Assembly: GCA_035771175.1 (NCBI GenBank)
Contig: CM069597.1
Location: forward strand, 46,389,212 to 46,453,211
Direction of reading: 5' to 3'
Length of the DNA stretch: 64,000 nucleotides
DNA from: Paratinospora sagittata
Lineage: Eukaryota; Streptophyta; Magnoliopsida; Ranunculales; Menispermaceae
The notes beneath the pieces were generated by a model. It worked only from the letters and a program-made list of their open reading frames with translations, was not told the origin of the DNA and did not search any database. How positions within the stretch are numbered: the first letter of the stretch is position 1; every line of letters begins with the position of its first letter. The position numbers were made by a program, and so were the translations under genes. Shown piece after piece: positions 61,301 through 64,000 of the stretch.

Positions 61301-61330
61301 CTTTGAGGAGTACTTCACTTCAAGATGGAG
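46305..61330 (+). CDS. SRL2: SEMI-ROLLED LEAF 2/EFR3-like ARM-repeat protein (partial)
   Basis: Twelve exons are read: 46305-46379, 47866-47981, 48916-49030, 49172-49300, 51530-51577, 57007-57209, 57299-57495, 57698-57990, 58427-58576, 58678-59100, 59206-59355 and 61255-61330. All have AG/GT borders and compatible phases, about 658 residues. Diagnostic stretches are PNDRKIGKLCEYAAKNPLRI, KVVMCIYRKLLISCKEQ, LLDQTRQDEIQIIGCQTLFD, RSAGLQALSSMVWFMGEYSH and NSSHEPLIRSFQLAFSLRST. These match plant EFR3-type ARM-repeat proteins, including rice SEMI-ROLLED LEAF 2. Family knowledge: the yeast and animal EFR3 relatives anchor a phosphatidylinositol 4-kinase complex at the plasma membrane; rice SRL2 affects leaf rolling. 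The N-terminal exon is missing (gap) and roughly the last third lies past 64000. No frame break is seen. Confidence 0.88.
46380..48915 (+). other. SRL2-like introns around exon 47866-47981
   Basis: Plain AT-rich intron sequence. A G-rich tract at 48132-48161 (runs of 7, 6 and 5 G) could form a G-quadruplex. No repeat with clear ends is seen. Confidence 0.5.
49785..50395. repeat. Dispersed repeat family X, copy 2
   Basis: Relative of 1055-1735. It is rich in aatgaggcttatg, taaggctcgcctcacc and gaggcttaacc words near its left end and ends near accttaggacttttaaaacc. Position: intron between exons 49172-49300 and 51530-51577. Confidence 0.4.
50817..51161 (+). mobile_element. hAT-like MITE family M, copy 3 (best preserved)
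   Basis: 345 bp with perfect 17-bp terminal inverted repeats, ctatgttacccggactc (50817-50833) and gagtccgggtaacatag (51145-51161). Both sides carry the 8-bp target duplication cttgtata (50809-50816 and 51162-51169). The 8-bp duplication points to the hAT superfamily. It has no coding capacity and defines the family's ends for copies 1 and 2. Confidence 0.92.
52385..52690 (-). mobile_element. L1-type LINE 3'-end remnant
   Basis: It starts after a T-rich stretch (poly(A) on the minus strand). It parallels 63285-63560 in word order: gatcagaaaca/gataagaaaca, tagccaagggacaactta/tagccttggacaactta, atcccacaccc/attctcccacaccc and tccatagactcc/tccatagagtct. These are LINE ORF2 tails read backwards. 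Confidence 0.5.
52980..53335. repeat. Dispersed repeat family Y, copy 2
   Basis: Diverged relative of 1750-2100 (shared attcaagaag, aaatgtaatttta, agaagtagaaatatgga and agaattaaagtaggg). It lies just upstream of an RTE fragment and may be part of the same old LINE. Confidence 0.4.
53490..53880 (+). mobile_element. RTE-type LINE fragment with conserved 3' end
   Basis: One frame near 53637 reads RWFGHV, two stops, then KPLDMQV, the C-terminal motif of RTE reverse transcriptase. The tail gtagctgaccctgtatagtt then gggaaaaagttttgttgagt is the conserved 3' end of plant RTE elements. Dead, with several stops. Confidence 0.65.
53885..55349 (+). other. Intron sequence between RTE fragment and possible LTR
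   Basis: AT-rich sequence with a T-rich stretch near 54600-54860 and an (AT)n/(GT)n microsatellite near 55310-55340. No gene or clear element is seen. Confidence 0.4.
55350..56650 (+). mobile_element. Possible solo LTR with repeated AGTCRACTA motif
   Basis: The ends tgtaacctcatg and gagagatgttaca are inverted at their tips (TGTAAC/GTTACA), as in many Ty3/gypsy LTRs, and the interior is non-coding. The flanking 5-mers (caaca, ttaac) differ. At 56271-56495 about nine copies of agtc(a/g)acta or its complement lie within 225 bp, giving many WRKY-type GTCAA cores. Confidence 0.4.
59629..59773. mobile_element. 145-bp MITE with 9-bp target duplication
   Basis: The left end gggaaatgctattctaacta and right end tagttaaaatagcattttcc are about 23-bp inverted repeats with two mismatches. 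aacaagaaa occurs at 59620-59628 and again at 59774-59782. A 9-bp duplication and a G-initial terminus suggest a Mutator-like MITE; an 8-bp reading would allow hAT. Confidence 0.85.
60590..61010 (-). mobile_element. RTE-type LINE fragment, minus strand
   Basis: The plus-strand words tcaacttaacatcgcctttt and ctcaactatatgggattggc are the reverse complement of the conserved RTE 3' end. The following TC-rich stretch fits the rest of its 3' region. A 149-codon plus-strand frame here is an antisense by-product. Confidence 0.55.
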
Positions 61331-63260
61331 GTACGTTAATAGAGGTTAGCATTTTTTTGAGCATTTTGTTGCTTATCATTGAAAATTCTTAGATGTTATT
61401 GAAACTTAAACCTTGTCATTTCTTGAAGTAATTGTATATTGTAAATCGTCATAGTCAATCATGCTTTTAAAGTTTGTTACACAAGATCATTTGCTTGAGT
61501 TGAATCCACTTTATTCAAATTTCAAGTTTTGATACCTTGATGAGCAAAACCTAATTTTGTTGTGTACTAACTGCCTTTGCCCTAGAGAAACTGAGCAAAT
61601 TTGTCAAATTGCTAACTGCAAGCATTGAAACTGTCGTCCTCTGTAGTTGAAAATGTTGATGGATAACAATTTTACTGCATCTTTATGTTCATTATCGACA
61701 TACAAAATTGGGAAATTATCTATACAATAATGGGATAGTCTACTGAGGAACATGAGATCTTGATTTTGAACTAATTCATTCACGGTGGATTAGGATTATT
61801 AACTTGTTACTTCTCCTTTGGAATTTTAGAGTTTTCATTGCCTTTGCGCCTACTTGGAAGCATGCGATAGATGAATGGGATACAAAACCATATAAAAGAT
61901 TAGCGTTTTAAGGAGTGGAGCAAATGTGAATTTCATTGCATTATATTAGAAGTTGAAATTCTCCTTCTTTCAATCGTAAATAATGGAGGTAGTGATCATG
62001 CATTTATTGAAAAACATATGAAGGACTTCCCCTTTTGTTTAAGAAAAAACATTTAGACAGAAAAGCAACTTTACTTTATATGAGAAATGGGAAAGAATGA
62101 CACTTTGATGTGGTTCTTGTATAGGAACAAATTAGTACAAGTGGGTGGAATAATTTTCGCCATCAAGTTGATTGAAGCTACTTGTTTAAGTCTTGAAATG
62201 ATATCAAAGATAGGGCACTAGTGTAGATAATCTAGATAGTAGAAACAAAGATAAACCAAACTAATGGAGAATCGACCATAGTTGTCCTCGTTGAGAAAAG
62301 AATTATATCTTCCATATTCTTGGTTTTTCTTACATGTGCAAGTCTTTAGGGAACTAGACAACTTGCTTTTACATTGCTTATTCTTCATGTGCTCAGAATC
62401 TGTTTCTTGAGGTGTTTGGTTTGTTTAGATCATCTCAAAAGGAATGACCAAACTGTAATTGACATTACTTATTTAGCCAGTTAAAGAAAAATAAAATAAT
62501 ATTGGGAAGGTATAATTCTCAAGTGGCAAAATTAGACCTTTTTTCTAGGACACGTAAATTCTCCACCATATCAACTCTAGGGCAATAACTTTTTCTTTAG
62601 TTCGTGAATGTCTAAATGGCATCATCTTTAGAGTATACAATGCGTTTCAACATTAATGAGAATGTCAGCGGATTTGATTCCTTAGATGTCTCGCTTATGT
62701 TCTTTATCTCTTTCTTCTCTCTCTTGTTACCCTTCATTAATCTTGTTGTAGCCTCTCTCTCTCTCTCTTCATTCTTGCAACCCACAGATTTGACATCTTC
62801 ATTGTTGAAAACATTTTTATTTTTATTTTTTTGGCTTAATAGTCCTTGACTCCTTTCAACTCCCTTTAATTGTATTGTGGTGTAGTCCCTCTCATCAACA
62901 AGTGTAGAGTTTTCCTACTCTTCACTCTTCCACCCAAACCCCCTCTCTTTTCTAGTTCAATAATCACGATAGGCCAACGGCCTTTCTTTTCTCTTTGTGC
63001 CTCTCGCAATTTCTTTCTTTGTTCTCCCTTGTCTAACTCAACATTCTAGTCATCTCACCGTGACACCCTTCTCTTTGTTCATTTAATCTTTCTCTTAAAA
63101 TGATCTCAACAGTCAACATGTTTTTGTGAAACCCATCATCAATCATTGTAGTAGGAGAGATGCCTCGCAGGGTGTTATTGTGAAAGTGATCAAGTTTCAC
63201 CCCTTTATTCAATTGCTTTGCCCCAAAAAACACAAACAAAAGAAAAAGAAGTGAGAATGG
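61331..63260 (+). other. Start of a long SRL2-like intron
   Basis: It runs from donor gtacgt at 61331 past the window end. Plain AT/CT-rich sequence with a (CT)n stretch near 62754-62770. No exon matching the rest of the protein is seen. Confidence 0.5.
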
Positions 63261-64000
63261 TTTCTCTTTTTTTTTTTTTGATAAGAAACAAGAAACTAGA
63301 AATTCATATATTAATATATAAATGCCTACATGCCACTAGTATTCACAAGGAGGACAAGTAGTTTCTTACAAAGGAGCTAGAATAACTCCCCATCGTCTTG
63401 ATAACTTACCCAAACTGTAGCCTTGGACAACTTACTAGCACTCACCCAAGGAGAGGCCATGTAATGTGAATTCTCCCACACCCAAACAACATTCCTATCA
63501 ATCCCATAAAAAGTTCTCATTTTCTTTTTCTTCCATAGAGTCTACACTTCTGCAAAAATAATTACTTGCCAATACTCCTTTAGCTTGGTTGGGGGGAAAA
63601 TCTCCCTTTGGAAATGAGAAGAAGGAATTCTCATTGGGTAGCCTTGACCAATGCAGGTACCTCCACTTTTTCCAAATTCTCCGTGTCAATACATATTGCA
63701 TGACTAGATATCACTAATTGGGGCATATAGGTCAACTTGGGGATCAGCGTTGTGGCACATCTGCAGAATTGATCTTTCCATGTGTGGTAAGCCACCTTAA
63801 AAACCTGACCTTAGAGGGCTCATGAGCTTCCAAATGAACTTGCAAGGGGAGAAGGAAGGTCTAATTGGTTGGTTAATCAAGGCTTCAAAGAAAGACTTGG
63901 CGATGAACGCTCTTTGGACTCTGCCAACCACACTTGTCTATTGAGACACTCCACTTATGAAAACTTCCAAGACAACCTAGGAGGGACCCTGCATTAGTAA
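63260..64000 (-). mobile_element. L1-type LINE 3' part, minus strand, running off the window
   Basis: A T-run at 63267-63280 is its poly(A) tail read backwards. Minus-strand frames include LINE ORF2 tail residues (SMEEKENENFLWD near 63500) and the zinc-binding reverse-transcriptase entry (SPCKFIWKLMSPL near 63830). Frameshifts and stops show it is dead. Confidence 0.65.

Overview
The window is a stretch of nuclear DNA from a flowering plant, most likely a eudicot. It is AT-rich, its genes have GT-AG introns, and plant retrotransposons, LINEs and MITEs fill most introns and spacers. One run of 100 N at 46090-46189 is an assembly gap. I cannot name the species.

Four protein-coding genes are supported. 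(1) 56-4437, plus strand: the last four exons of a casein kinase 1-like protein of the HD16/MUT9-like kinase family. (2) 5829-19501, plus: a complete five-exon gene for a chloroplast DnaJ-type zinc-finger protein matching PSA2 (PHOTOSYSTEM I ASSEMBLY 2). Its fourth intron is about 12 kb. (3) 26206-31407, minus: a complete seven-exon Mn-type cation diffusion facilitator (metal tolerance protein), with a second splice-compatible first exon 1.5 kb further upstream at 32887-33112. (4) 46305-61330, plus: twelve exons of a SEMI-ROLLED LEAF 2/EFR3-like ARM-repeat protein. Its 5' end is lost in or beyond the gap and its 3' end lies past the window. A C/D-box snoRNA candidate lies at 25071-25167 (minus), downstream of a telo-box and TATA promoter.

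The rest is mobile and repeat DNA. PSA2 intron 4 holds a 9.2-kb block bounded by two copies of one 345-bp MITE family, with the same 8-bp sequence on both outer sides. Inside it are an array of about 49-bp monomers in a seven-monomer higher-order repeat, a 1.13-kb hAT-like element with 8-bp target duplications, an unclassified 1.07-kb insertion and a 5'-truncated LINE. Between PSA2 and the transporter are a perfect 222-bp tandem duplication and a 1.7-kb fold-back LTR element with one inverted internal LTR and primer-binding site. Between the transporter and the gap are an L1-type LINE that kept ORF1 but lost nearly all of ORF2, and a 5.3-kb Ty1/copia element (556-bp LTRs, ataat target duplication, decayed gag-pol), probably nested in an older solo LTR.

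The genes do not form a functional unit. The PSA2-like gene should act in photosystem I biogenesis, the CDF protein in Mn transport, the HD16-like kinase in phosphorylation signalling and the EFR3-like protein at membranes. The most noteworthy items are the composite block with its higher-order repeat, the fold-back LTR element, the ORF1-only LINE, the alternative transporter exon and the snoRNA candidate.
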